A stretch of DNA of 8,619 nt from Candidatus Aminicenantota bacterium (GCA_016867615.1 VGJG01000054.1:1-8619), one strand, 5' to 3'. Counted from the first letter of the stretch, positions 1-5,765 are shown. Numbers and translations are program-made. Notes: a model not told the origin generated them from the sequence alone.

Positions 1-951
1 ATAGACGAAGGAATAGTCCCTGAGCCGGGGCATGACAAGCAGGGCCGCGAGAACGCCGAAGAAAAAGACCGCGTTCCGGTCGACGACGCGTCTCTTAAAA
101 ATGATGAAACCAAGGACGCAGACCGCCGAGAAGACGGCATGCAACAGTCCCGCGAAAAACAGCGGGTCCCGATCCTCGGCGAGCAGCAAGCGATAAGCCA
201 GGGCAAAGAAGGATACGCCGGACCCGCCGGCCGCATCGCGAATGGCGCCCTGGCCGAAGAGCTGTTTGAGCCAGGCGATGTGCGCCCGACCGTATAGCGC
301 CAAGGAAAGCCCATTGAGGGCCGCAAGAACCGCGAAAAACATCAAGGCGGCTCGAACCTTGAGTCGTTTCTCGCCGCCGATGAGAAAAGGCGGCAAGCCG
401 AAAAGAGCGGGGGCGACCTTGAACACGGCCAGGGCGCCGATGGAAAGGTAGAAGGCCGGGAGGCGATTCCGGACGTAAAAGAAGCACGCGGCGCTGAAGA
501 CGAGCAGCATCAACAGCTCGATGTTGCCGGTCATCAGGTTCAGATATGACGCCCAAAAGCCGGAGAGGAGCAGGACGGCCAAATAGAGGAGATCGTTGTT
601 GCTGAAGGATTTCACGACAACGAAGAAAGAAAGGGCCAGGAACAGTAGATAGAGAACCCAATATCCGAAGGGCTTGGCGAGCTTGTCGAGGATGGTGAAA
701 ACAGGCAGCGTGACGGGAGAGCTGGTGAAGGCAAGGAAATCTCCAGATTGGCTCGCCAGCTCAGCGGGAGCATAGGGATTTCCGCCCGAATCGTGGACCC
801 GGACGGCGGAAACATAGATATTAAAATCCCTGCCGTAGGCATGGGGGGCCGTGTCGAGGAAGAATAAATAGACATTGCCGGCCAGCGCGACGGCGCATAG
901 GGAAAAATAAATTATCTTGCCGGAAGGCAGCCTTCGAAATAAGCCGGGCAT
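1..951 (-). CDS. GT87-family (DUF2029-like) polyprenyl-phosphate-dependent glycosyltransferase, C-terminus cut by window edge
   Basis: An uninterrupted reading frame of 317 codons starts at ATG 951 and is still open at base 1, so the C-terminus is missing. The protein is very hydrophobic, with alternating membrane helices such as residues 12-31, 97-113, 119-138, 144-159 and 200-219. GT87 features are visible: an acidic first-loop motif (RDFNIYVSA, Asp42) followed by GGNPY near residue 60, a GNIELL segment near 142 where the family often has GQ-N, an AVFKVAPAL segment near 174-183, and RLRDYSFVY at the cut end. GT87 members are GT-C fold mannosyl- or arabinofuranosyl-type transferases that use a polyprenyl-phosphate sugar at the outer membrane face. 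Substrate and acceptor cannot be read here. A weak GGAG lies 5-8 nt before the ATG. The gene is divergent from the nucleotide-sugar operon, whose GT2 enzyme could supply its donor. Its codons are less GC-rich than those of the neighbouring operons. Confidence 0.8.
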   Translation of the reverse strand, partial: MPGLFRRLPSGKIIYFSLCAVALAGNVYLFFLDTAPHAYGRDFNIYVSAVRVHDSGGNPYAPAELASQSGDFLAFTSSPVTLPVFTILDKLAKPFGYWVLYLLFLALSFFVVVKSFSNNDLLYLAVLLLSGFWASYLNLMTGNIELLMLLVFSAACFFYVRNRLPAFYLSIGALAVFKVAPALFGLPPFLIGGEKRLKVRAALMFFAVLAALNGLSLALYGRAHIAWLKQLFGQGAIRDAAGGSGVSFFALAYRLLLAEDRDPLFFAGLLHAVFSAVCVLGFIIFKRRVVDRNAVFFFGVLAALLVMPRLRDYSFVY

Positions 952-972
952 CAGAGCTCCAAGGCATTCGCA

Positions 973-1002
973 ATATTACTCCAGGCATCACGCGGAGGGC
1001 AA
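973..1002 (-). promoter_or_regulatory. Candidate promoter of the GT87 gene
   Basis: On the minus strand TTGCCC (1002-997) is followed after 18 nt by TAATAT (978-973), each matching 4 of 6 sigma70 consensus bases. It lies about 22 nt before the ATG at 951. The call rests on position and moderate consensus only. Confidence 0.3.
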
Positions 1003-1030
1003 CTTCCGTATCGTTGCAGGGCAGCAGGGG

Positions 1031-1108
1031 GCGGCCTCGTGCGGCCGCCAACCAAAGCGGTCTCGTGAGACCGCACTCCAAAGCGGCGACAAGTCGCCGC
1101 AGACCAAA
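1031..1108 (+). repeat. Palindromic repeat array A (3 units)
   Basis: Three 26-nt units, each an 18-nt hairpin plus an 8-nt spacer, lie between the divergent GT87 gene and epimerase operon. Hairpins are at 1031-1048 (GCGGCCTCGTGCGGCCGC), 1057-1074 (GCGGTCTCGTGAGACCGC) and 1083-1100 (GCGGCGACAAGTCGCCGC). Spacers are CAACCAAA, ACTCCAAA and AGACCAAA. The third unit has lost the TCGTG core but forms a perfect 8-bp stem, so pairing is kept where primary sequence is not. No coding frame is credible. Confidence 0.9.
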
Positions 1109-1141
1109 AAAACACCGCGGCCGGACTTATCCGCCGGATAA

Positions 1142-1170
1142 TTGACAATTTGCCGGGGCTGTAATAATTT
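1142..1170 (+). promoter_or_regulatory. Candidate promoter of the nucleotide-sugar operon
   Basis: A perfect TTGACA (1142-1147) is followed by the AT-rich block TAATAATTT (1162-1170). Possible -10 hexamers are AATAAT (spacer 15) or TAATTT (spacer 17), neither ideal. It is 20-45 nt upstream of the ATG at 1188, directly after array A. Confidence 0.5.
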
Positions 1171-1187
1171 GCTCAAAGGAGCAGCAA

Positions 1188-2225
1188 ATGAAAGTCCTCG
1201 TCACCGGCGGGTGCGGTTTTTTGGGTTCCCATGTCTGCGAGTTTTACGCGCAGAAGGGCGCCAAGGTCGTTTCCTACGACAACATGACGAAGCACGAGCT
1301 GGCCCGGACGGGCTTCGTCGCGGACGAGGCCCGGCGGCACAACTGGAACTACCTCAAGAAGCTCGGGGTCAAACTTGTCAAGGCCGATATCCGCGACTAC
1401 CGACGGCTTCTGAAGCAAGCCCGGGGCTGCGACTACATCATCCACACCGCGGCCCAGCCGGCCATGACCATAAGCTGGGAGGACCCGCGCCTGGACGTCA
1501 CTTCGAACGTCCTAGGCACGTTCAACGTCCTGGAGGCGGCCCGGGAGCTTCGGATCCCCGTGGCCTGCTGCGCCACGGTCCACGTTTACGGCAACAAGAT
1601 CAACGAGGAGCTCAAGGAGAAGGCCAAGCGATACGTCCGGCGGCCGGCGGGCATCGACGAGGAGTACCGGACCCTGCAGGGCGTCCTCACGCCGCTGCAT
1701 GCCTCCAAGGCCGCGGGCGACATCTACGTCAAAACCTACATCGACACCTACAAGCTCGAGGCGGCGAGCTTCCGCTTGACGGGCATCTACGGCACGCGCC
1801 AGTTCGGCGGGGAGGACCACGGCTGGGTGGCCAATTTCTCGATCAGGAGCGTGCTCGGCATCCCCTCGACGATCTACGGCACAGGCAAGCAGGTCCGGGA
1901 CATCATCTACGCCACGGACGTCTGCGAGGCCTTCGACGCCTTCTACAGGACGCGCAAGGCGGGCATCTACAACATCGGCGGCGGCGAGGCGACGGCCATT
2001 TCGCTGCTCGAGTGCTTCGACATCCTGGCCAAGGTCCTGGGCCGGAAGCCCGAGGTGAGGTTCGAGCCCGCCCGCCACGGCGACCTGAGCTACTTCATCT
2101 GCGACATCTCCAAGGCGCGGCGGGCGCTGAAGTGGAAGCCCAAGGTCATGCCCAAGGAAGGCATCGGCCGGCTCGTCGTCTGGATTCAGGAGAACGTCGA
2201 GGTCTTCAGGGGGGATAAGAGATGA
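1188..2225 (+). CDS. NAD-dependent epimerase/dehydratase, CDP-paratose 2-epimerase-like, with atypical active site
   Basis: This 345-residue extended SDR protein is predicted to be cytoplasmic and to act on a nucleotide-sugar. The start is set by AAAGGAG (1175-1181) six bases before the ATG. The Rossmann signature TGGCGFLGSH (6-15) binds NAD(P). HTAAQPAMTIS (86-96), RLTGIYGTRQFGGEDHGWVA (196-215) and QVRDIIYATDV (235-245) resemble the CDP-paratose/tyvelose epimerase branch as I recall it. YNIGGG (261-266) is the usual SDR substrate-side motif. The catalytic YxxxK is altered: the segment reads TPLHASK, so Lys174 is present but the Tyr position holds Leu170. The Ser/Thr position appears to be Thr130, before VYG. 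The reaction is therefore uncertain and may differ from epimerisation. It heads a three-gene operon and its stop overlaps the next start (ATGA). SDR membership is secure; the substrate is inference. Confidence 0.88.
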   Translation: MKVLVTGGCGFLGSHVCEFYAQKGAKVVSYDNMTKHELARTGFVADEARRHNWNYLKKLGVKLVKADIRDYRRLLKQARGCDYIIHTAAQPAMTISWEDPRLDVTSNVLGTFNVLEAARELRIPVACCATVHVYGNKINEELKEKAKRYVRRPAGIDEEYRTLQGVLTPLHASKAAGDIYVKTYIDTYKLEAASFRLTGIYGTRQFGGEDHGWVANFSIRSVLGIPSTIYGTGKQVRDIIYATDVCEAFDAFYRTRKAGIYNIGGGEATAISLLECFDILAKVLGRKPEVRFEPARHGDLSYFICDISKARRALKWKPKVMPKEGIGRLVVWIQENVEVFRGDKR

Positions 2226-2947
2226 AAGCGCTCATCCTTGCGGGGGGCAGGGGGAAGAGGCTCAACGAGCTGTCCGCAAACCACAACAAGTGCATGACCA
2301 AGGTCGGCGGGCGTCCTGTCATCGAGTACAACCTGGACAACGCCGCGGCCACGAACCTCGAGGAGATCATCATCGTCGTCGGGTACCGGGCCGAGGAGAT
2401 CATCAACGCTTACGGCAACCGGTATAAAGGCAAGGTCATCCGCTACGTCATCCAGTGGGAGCAGAAGGGCCTCGTGGACGCCGTCCAATGCGCCCGGGAG
2501 GCGGTCGGGGGGCAGGAATTCATGCTCATGCTGAGCGACGAGGTGCTCGTCAATCCCCGCCACCGGGCGATGATCGAGGAGTTCCGCAAGGGCGACTGCC
2601 TGGTGTTGTGCGGCGTGCTGAACGTCGAGGACAAGGACATGATCCGGCGGACTTATACGCTCATCCAGGACGAGGACCGCAACGTCTTCCGGCTGGTCGA
2701 GAAGCCCCGCCATCCGCTGAACGACCTCATGGGCACGGGCGTGTGCTGCTTCAAGAACGAGATCTACAACTACATCGATTTCACGCCCATCCACCACGAG
2801 CGGAAGGAGAAGGAGCTGCCCGACCTCATTCAGTGCGTCATCGATGAGGGGAAGAAGGTCAAGACGTTCCACGTCTGCGAGCGCTACACGAACATCAACA
2901 GCCCGGAAGACATCACGGCGGCGGAAAAGCTGCTGAAGCAGAAATAA
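2222..2947 (+). CDS. Sugar-1-phosphate nucleotidyltransferase (NTP_transferase fold)
   Basis: This 241-residue single-domain protein would join a sugar-1-phosphate to an NTP, releasing pyrophosphate and giving an NDP-sugar. The N-terminal signature is ALILAGGRGKRL (3-14), with Lys12 where GxGTRL enzymes have Thr. NKCM (22-25) stands where many members have PKPM or PKCM. The metal-binding region reads LMLSDEVLVN (102-111, Asp106), followed by VEKP (159-162), GTGVCCF (171-177) and a closing NINSPED (224-230). The C-terminal beta-helix of longer ADP-glucose or GlmU-type enzymes is absent. Its ATG overlaps the epimerase stop, and AGGGGGG (2208-2214) gives a Shine-Dalgarno site at 7 nt, so translation is probably coupled. 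The nucleotide (CTP, dTTP, GTP or UTP) cannot be read from the sequence. The neighbouring CDP-paratose-type protein makes CDP-sugar synthesis one possibility. Confidence 0.87.
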   Translation: MKALILAGGRGKRLNELSANHNKCMTKVGGRPVIEYNLDNAAATNLEEIIIVVGYRAEEIINAYGNRYKGKVIRYVIQWEQKGLVDAVQCAREAVGGQEFMLMLSDEVLVNPRHRAMIEEFRKGDCLVLCGVLNVEDKDMIRRTYTLIQDEDRNVFRLVEKPRHPLNDLMGTGVCCFKNEIYNYIDFTPIHHERKEKELPDLIQCVIDEGKKVKTFHVCERYTNINSPEDITAAEKLLKQK

Positions 2948-2952
2948 GACTC

Positions 2953-3882
2953 GTGACGGCGAAACACGGTTCCAAGCTCGCGGCGAAACGGACTGCCGAC
3001 TCCTCAAAAAAAGCGGGAACGCATTCCCGATCCCGCCCTGGAAAGCTACCGACCGCAGCGTTGAAGTCCGCGAAAAGAGGTCAGACGCCGACAGGGAGAG
3101 CGTCGGCGATGCGTGGCGCGACTGGCCGGACGATAAAAGCGGGAATCAATGGGCGGACAGGAAGCGCAACACGCGCCCTGGTCGTCATCCCGGCCCACAA
3201 CGAGGAAGAAACGATCCGCGAGGTCGTGACGCGGTCACTGAAGCACGCCGACGTGTCCGTAACAGACGACGGGAGCCGGGACGAGACGCTCAAGATCCTG
3301 GAGGGGATCAAGCGGGAGGCGGACAGGGGAAAGCACGGACACAGGCTGAATATCGTCAAACACCCCCAGGCGACCCACATCCCCCGGGCCGTCCAGGACG
3401 GCTTGAAGTGGGGCGCGGCCCAACGGCAATACGACTATTTCATCACCATGGACGCCGGGCTGTCCCACGACCCGGACGCGCTGCCGGACTTCCTCGCGGC
3501 CGACCCGGGGGCGGAGGTCGTCATCGGCAGCCGCCGTCGACCCGAGAACGTGCCCGCCTACCGCAGGCTCGTCAGCCGCCTGGGCGCGCTGGTTATCAAC
3601 TACGCCCTGTCGGAGTCCTATCTCGATGTCGCCGGGCCGCGCCTCAGGGACTGCACGAGCGGCTTCCGGCGCTACAGCCGGAGGGCGGCCGAAGCGATCG
3701 CCGCGGCGGAGCTCCGGTCGCGGGCGTTCGACTTCCACATGGAGGCCCTGGCCCTCTGCCTGCGTCGCGGCATGCGGGCCGCGGAAATCCCCATCACCTA
3801 CGTCTTTTCGAACTCGTCCTTCAACCGCAAGGTCCTCTGGCAGGCCATGAAGTTCGGCTGGCGCCTCATTAGGACCAAATAA
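2953..3882 (+). CDS. GT2 family glycosyltransferase, polyprenyl-phosphate sugar synthase-like, with basic N-terminal extension
   Basis: The protein has 309 residues if translation starts at GTG 2953. The GT-A catalytic domain begins near residue 75 with ALVVIPAHNEEETI, then VTDDGSRDET (103-112), MDAGLSHDPDALP (166-178), IGSRRRPENVP (191-201) and DCTSGFRRYSRR (233-244). This order matches dolichol/undecaprenyl-phosphate mannosyl or glucosyl synthases, which load a sugar on a lipid phosphate at the inner membrane face. The metal motif reads DAG rather than DAD. No C-terminal membrane helices follow. Residues 1-73 are Lys/Arg/Ser/Thr-rich, low complexity and use more AT-ending codons than the rest. 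GTG 2953 has no clear Shine-Dalgarno, whereas ATG 3109 (Met53) has AGGGAGAG at 3092-3099, nine bases upstream, and may be the real start. The gene follows the nucleotidyltransferase by 5 nt. Its stop lies 15 nt from the stop of the convergent gene, leaving no room for a separate terminator. Confidence 0.85.
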   Translation: MTAKHGSKLAAKRTADSSKKAGTHSRSRPGKLPTAALKSAKRGQTPTGRASAMRGATGRTIKAGINGRTGSATRALVVIPAHNEEETIREVVTRSLKHADVSVTDDGSRDETLKILEGIKREADRGKHGHRLNIVKHPQATHIPRAVQDGLKWGAAQRQYDYFITMDAGLSHDPDALPDFLAADPGAEVVIGSRRRPENVPAYRRLVSRLGALVINYALSESYLDVAGPRLRDCTSGFRRYSRRAAEAIAAAELRSRAFDFHMEALALCLRRGMRAAEIPITYVFSNSSFNRKVLWQAMKFGWRLIRTK

Positions 3883-3897
3883 GACGGGGTCGCGCGG

Positions 3898-4476
3898 CTA
3901 TCGCTCGTTCATTTCGTCTCTAGAGAATTTCCGGCCGGAATGGGCGTATTTGAGCGAACGCATCAACGATTCATAACCAATGGCTGTCTTTCTCAGACGG
4001 GGGCGCTTCTCGAGGAGGCGCATGATGTCGGCCAGGTCCTTCTGGCGCTTGCTCATCCGGCGGGACGCGTCCCCGTGCGCCCAGATCTTGCCCTGAAGCA
4101 CATCCTCGACGGCGGCGACCTTCATCCTGTAGCCGAGCACCGTTTTGAGCTTCGCCCTCGAGATGAAGGGCTGGTAGCGCTCGTCCGTCTGGAGCTGGAT
4201 CCTGAGGTCCGAGCCGGGGGCGGAAAGATTGATGCTGCACTTGAAGACTTTGGCTTTGAAACCGGCCCTTTTGGCCGCCAGGAGGAATTCCGCGAGTTTC
4301 GCCGAACTCACCACCAGGTCCAGGTCGAGGCTGACTACGGGCTCGGCATAGGCGTTCACCGCCAGCCCGCCGATGACGCAGTAAGGCGTTTTTGTCTTTG
4401 CCAAGAGGGAGAGAACGCGTTTCAGAACGTCCCCTCCTCCGCCGGCTACGGCATTGAAAAATTGTCTTCTCGTCAT
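3898..4476 (-). CDS. AbiEii/AbiGii-like nucleotidyltransferase, solitary
   Basis: This 192-residue protein has a minimal nucleotidyltransferase fold: VIGGLAVNAYAEP (34-46) followed by the metal-binding DLDLVV (51-56, Asp51 and Asp53), a possible third acidic residue in SDLRIQL (Asp90), and KRQKDLADIMRLLE (143-156), common in AbiEii/DUF1814-type proteins. The family includes toxins that transfer nucleotides to tRNA, and relatives of unknown role. The start at ATG 4476 is supported by AAGGGA (4489-4484) at 7 nt and an extended -10 just upstream. The frame stays open to 4608, but those codons fall in repeat array B and should be excluded. No AbiEi-like antitoxin adjoins it. The VapBC pair lies upstream on the same strand, across array B. 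Toxin, antitoxin and housekeeping roles are all possible. It converges on the GT2 gene. Confidence 0.75.
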   Translation of the reverse strand: MTRRQFFNAVAGGGGDVLKRVLSLLAKTKTPYCVIGGLAVNAYAEPVVSLDLDLVVSSAKLAEFLLAAKRAGFKAKVFKCSINLSAPGSDLRIQLQTDERYQPFISRAKLKTVLGYRMKVAAVEDVLQGKIWAHGDASRRMSKRQKDLADIMRLLEKRPRLRKTAIGYESLMRSLKYAHSGRKFSRDEMNER

Positions 4477-4495
4477 GCTGGATTCCCTTGAGTTT

Positions 4496-4504
4496 ATTAT
4501 AGCA
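4496..4504 (-). promoter_or_regulatory. Extended -10 promoter element of the AbiEii-like gene
   Basis: On the minus strand TGCTATAAT (4504-4496) is a perfect extended -10 (TGnTATAAT), 19 nt before the ATG at 4476. This implies a very short leader that includes the AAGGGA ribosome site. No good -35 is seen; the -35 position falls inside the first hairpin of array B (4514-4531). Extended -10 promoters often do without one. Confidence 0.55.
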
Positions 4505-4513
4505 TACAGGAAT

Positions 4514-4610
4514 GCGGCGTCGTGCCGGCATGCTCCAAAGCGGCGTCGTGTCGCCGCAATCCAGAGCGGTCTCGTGAGACCGCACTCCAAAGCGGCGGCG
4601 CGCTCCAAAA
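4514..4610 (+). repeat. Palindromic repeat array B (3 units plus a degenerate fourth)
   Basis: Hairpins lie at 4514-4531 (GCGGCGTCGTGCCGGCAT, damaged right arm), 4540-4557 (GCGGCGTCGTGTCGCCGC) and 4566-4583 (GCGGTCTCGTGAGACCGC). A shortened GC-rich unit begins at 4592 and ends in CTCCAAA. Spacers are GCTCCAAA, AATCCAGA and ACTCCAAA. The array fills the gap between the vapC-like stop (4615) and the promoter of the AbiEii-like gene. It is in the same orientation as the other three arrays. Confidence 0.88.
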
Positions 4611-4614
4611 AGAG

Positions 4615-5013
4615 TTAGCCGATTTCGTCCCACAGGCGGAGGCCGGGGACGGCGGAGAAGTGGGCATCGTAGGTCACGAGGAGGGAGCCGGTTTCAAGGG
4701 CATGCGAAGCGATCCAGACGTCGTTGATGGGGATCGGCCGGCCGGCCTTTTTGAGCGCCGTCTTGATGAGGGCGAAGTATTCCGCTGTCTCACGCGTCGC
4801 GTTCACGACTTCCACTCCGGGCTTGTCCAAAAAACCATCAAGGATTTCCCGGTTTCTCTTTTCTTTGGCCCCCGCACGAAATCTCGCAAGAAGCTCTCCA
4901 AGGACAAAGACGGACATCGCGACTCGGTCGGCCCGTCCCAATGCGGATAACACCTTCTCGTCTCCGGCGAGAAACCTGATAAAAGCGCTCGTATCGAGAA
5001 GGACCGTTTTCAT
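4615..5013 (-). CDS. vapC: PIN-domain ribonuclease toxin, VapC-like
   Basis: This 132-residue protein has the size and residue pattern of VapC toxins, which are Mg-dependent RNases that cut tRNA, rRNA or mRNA when released from VapB. The PIN acidic residues are visible in order: Asp7 in LLDTSAFI, Glu40 in VLGELLARF, Asp98 in PINDVWIASHAL and Asp116 in TYDAHFSAVPGL. The active site therefore looks intact. ATG 5013 overlaps the antitoxin stop as ATGA, and GAGGGA (5025-5020) lies 6 nt before it. Overlap with an upstream antitoxin is the classic arrangement for balanced translation. Transcription presumably comes from the promoter upstream of the antitoxin. The stop abuts array B. The family assignment is strong, but the RNA target is unknown. 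Confidence 0.9.
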   Translation of the reverse strand: MKTVLLDTSAFIRFLAGDEKVLSALGRADRVAMSVFVLGELLARFRAGAKEKRNREILDGFLDKPGVEVVNATRETAEYFALIKTALKKAGRPIPINDVWIASHALETGSLLVTYDAHFSAVPGLRLWDEIG

Positions 5014-5303
5014 TTCCAGTCCCTCGGGTCCACGGCCTCGAAATCCGCAACATTCCTGAGGAATTCAGCGGCTTCCTTTTCTGACCATATGCCGCAGATA
5101 TCCGCAAACTCGCTCTTCCTTTGGGGAAGCCGTTCTCCCAAGCCGAGCGCCCTGGCGAGGAGATCTTTCACGACTTTATTGACGCTTTTCCCCTCTTTTT
5201 TTGCTCGCTCCAGAATCGCTTTTTCGGTCGCGGCATCGATGCCGTGAATACTCATCGATTTCGGGGCCTTGCGGCTATTTTGACGTTTCAATTTATGGTT
5301 CAT
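5010..5303 (-). CDS. vapB: VapB-like antitoxin, ribbon-helix-helix type
   Basis: This 97-residue protein directly precedes and overlaps the PIN toxin gene. The segment MSIHGIDAATEKAILERAKKEG... (from residue 17) through VNKVVKDLLARALG looks like a short beta strand plus two helices, as in ribbon-helix-helix DNA-binding antitoxins. The acidic and aromatic tail (FADICGIWSEKEAAEF, then VDPRDW) is typical of the VapB region that wraps the toxin active site. The start is uncertain. ATG 5303 has no Shine-Dalgarno and would sit about 4 nt after the predicted transcription start. ATG 5255 (Met17) begins exactly at the DNA-binding strand but has only a distant AAGG. The protein should repress its own promoter, where a palindrome is present. 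The toxin-antitoxin pairing is secure; the fold is inferred from pattern. Confidence 0.82.
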   Translation of the reverse strand: MNHKLKRQNSRKAPKSMSIHGIDAATEKAILERAKKEGKSVNKVVKDLLARALGLGERLPQRKSEFADICGIWSEKEAAEFLRNVADFEAVDPRDWK

Positions 5304-5306
5304 TAC

Positions 5307-5323
5307 GATTTATAATCTAAATC
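5307..5323. promoter_or_regulatory. Candidate operator of the vapBC-like operon
   Basis: GATTTATAATCTAAATC is a perfect inverted repeat (GATTTA / TAAATC, 5-nt centre). It overlaps the candidate -10 element and lies just before ATG 5303. Position and symmetry suit a dimeric antitoxin repressor. Confidence 0.5.
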
Positions 5324-5342
5324 ATCATTGGCCGGTTGTCAA
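5314..5342 (-). promoter_or_regulatory. Candidate promoter of the vapBC-like operon
   Basis: On the minus strand a perfect TTGACA (5342-5337) is followed after exactly 17 nt by TAGATT (5319-5314), 4 of 6 matches to the -10 consensus. The predicted transcription start, near 5307, is almost at ATG 5303. The message would be leaderless from that codon, or have a leader of about 50 nt if ATG 5255 is used. Confidence 0.55.
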
Positions 5343-5406
5343 AACTCTGTTCACGGCAAAAAAAGGTGACACTTCCGTTATCGTGCTGGGAATCACGCCT
5401 TGAAGT

Positions 5407-5626
5407 GCGGCGTCGTGCCGCCGCAAACCAAAGCGGTCTCGTGCGACCGCACTCCAAAGCGGCGTCGTGCCACGGCGCCCAGAATGCATCCCCCGGTGCG
5501 GCCTCGTGAGGCCGCAAACCAAAGCGGCCTCGTGCGACCGCACTCCAAAGCGGCGTCGTGCCACGGCACCCAGAATGCATCCCCCGGTGCGGCCTCGTGA
5601 GACCGCACTCCAAAGCGCGCATGCGC
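5407..5626 (+). repeat. Palindromic repeat array C (7 units with an internal 91-bp tandem duplication)
   Basis: This is the largest array. Hairpin units start at 5407, 5433, 5459, 5498, 5524, 5550 and 5589. Stem types are GCGGCG/CGCCGC, GCGGTC/GACCGC and GCGGCC/GGCCGC or GACCGC. Units at 5459 and 5550 end in CCACGGC and are followed by a 21-nt insert containing AGAATGCATCCCCCGGT, which occurs only here. Bases 5433-5523 and 5524-5614 are a direct duplication differing at 5 positions. The array ends in the palindrome GCGCATGCGC (5617-5626). It lies between the stop of the DUF5989-type gene (5766) and the vapBC promoter. Confidence 0.92.
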
Positions 5627-5765
5627 CCGGTTGATCATCTCCGCTTTGTAGTCCTTGCCGAAATGACTTCTCCATCGGGCGAAGACAAGATGTGGCCTGA
5701 TCCCAAACCGTCCGGCAGGGGAGCGATTGCCCGGCTGGCGCGCCAAGCTCAAAGAGCGCGGGTTT
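5627..5765. other. Intergenic remainder with no recognised feature
   Basis: Between array C and the stop of the DUF5989-type gene are about 140 bases with no recognised gene or RNA. The minus strand is open across it and would read GIRPHLVFARWRSHFGKDYK, but that frame has no start of its own, runs into the repeats, and matches no family I know. GCTCAAAGAGC near 5749 is a small hairpin without a T-run, so not a convincing terminator. A decayed gene fragment is possible but unsupported. Confidence 0.3.

Noticed and set aside
1142..2218. A 358-codon plus-strand frame overlapping the epimerase
   Set aside because: It is an alternate-frame shadow rich in Arg, Gly and His with no domain. The overlapping frame has the SDR motifs and a good ribosome site.
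3883..3897. Terminator between the convergent GT2 and AbiEii-like genes
   Set aside because: Only 15 nt separate the stops, and there is no stem-loop with a T-run.
4477..4608. Longer N-terminus for the AbiEii-like protein
   Set aside because: The added codons are repeat array B, and ATG 4476 has its own Shine-Dalgarno site and extended -10.
5349..5372. TTCAC...GTGA hairpin with an A7 run near 5357-5363 as a terminator
   Set aside because: The A-run is in the loop, the stem is about 4 bp, and no T-run follows on either strand.
5407..5626. CRISPR array
   Set aside because: The units are tandem 26-mers with near-constant 8-nt spacers rather than unique spacers of 25-40 nt, and no cas gene is present.
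5317..5675. Short proteins containing ECGLTRPLW-like and RRRFGVR-like peptides
   Set aside because: They are translations of the hairpin repeats. The same peptide cycle appears in several frames and at all four arrays, as expected for a 26-nt period.
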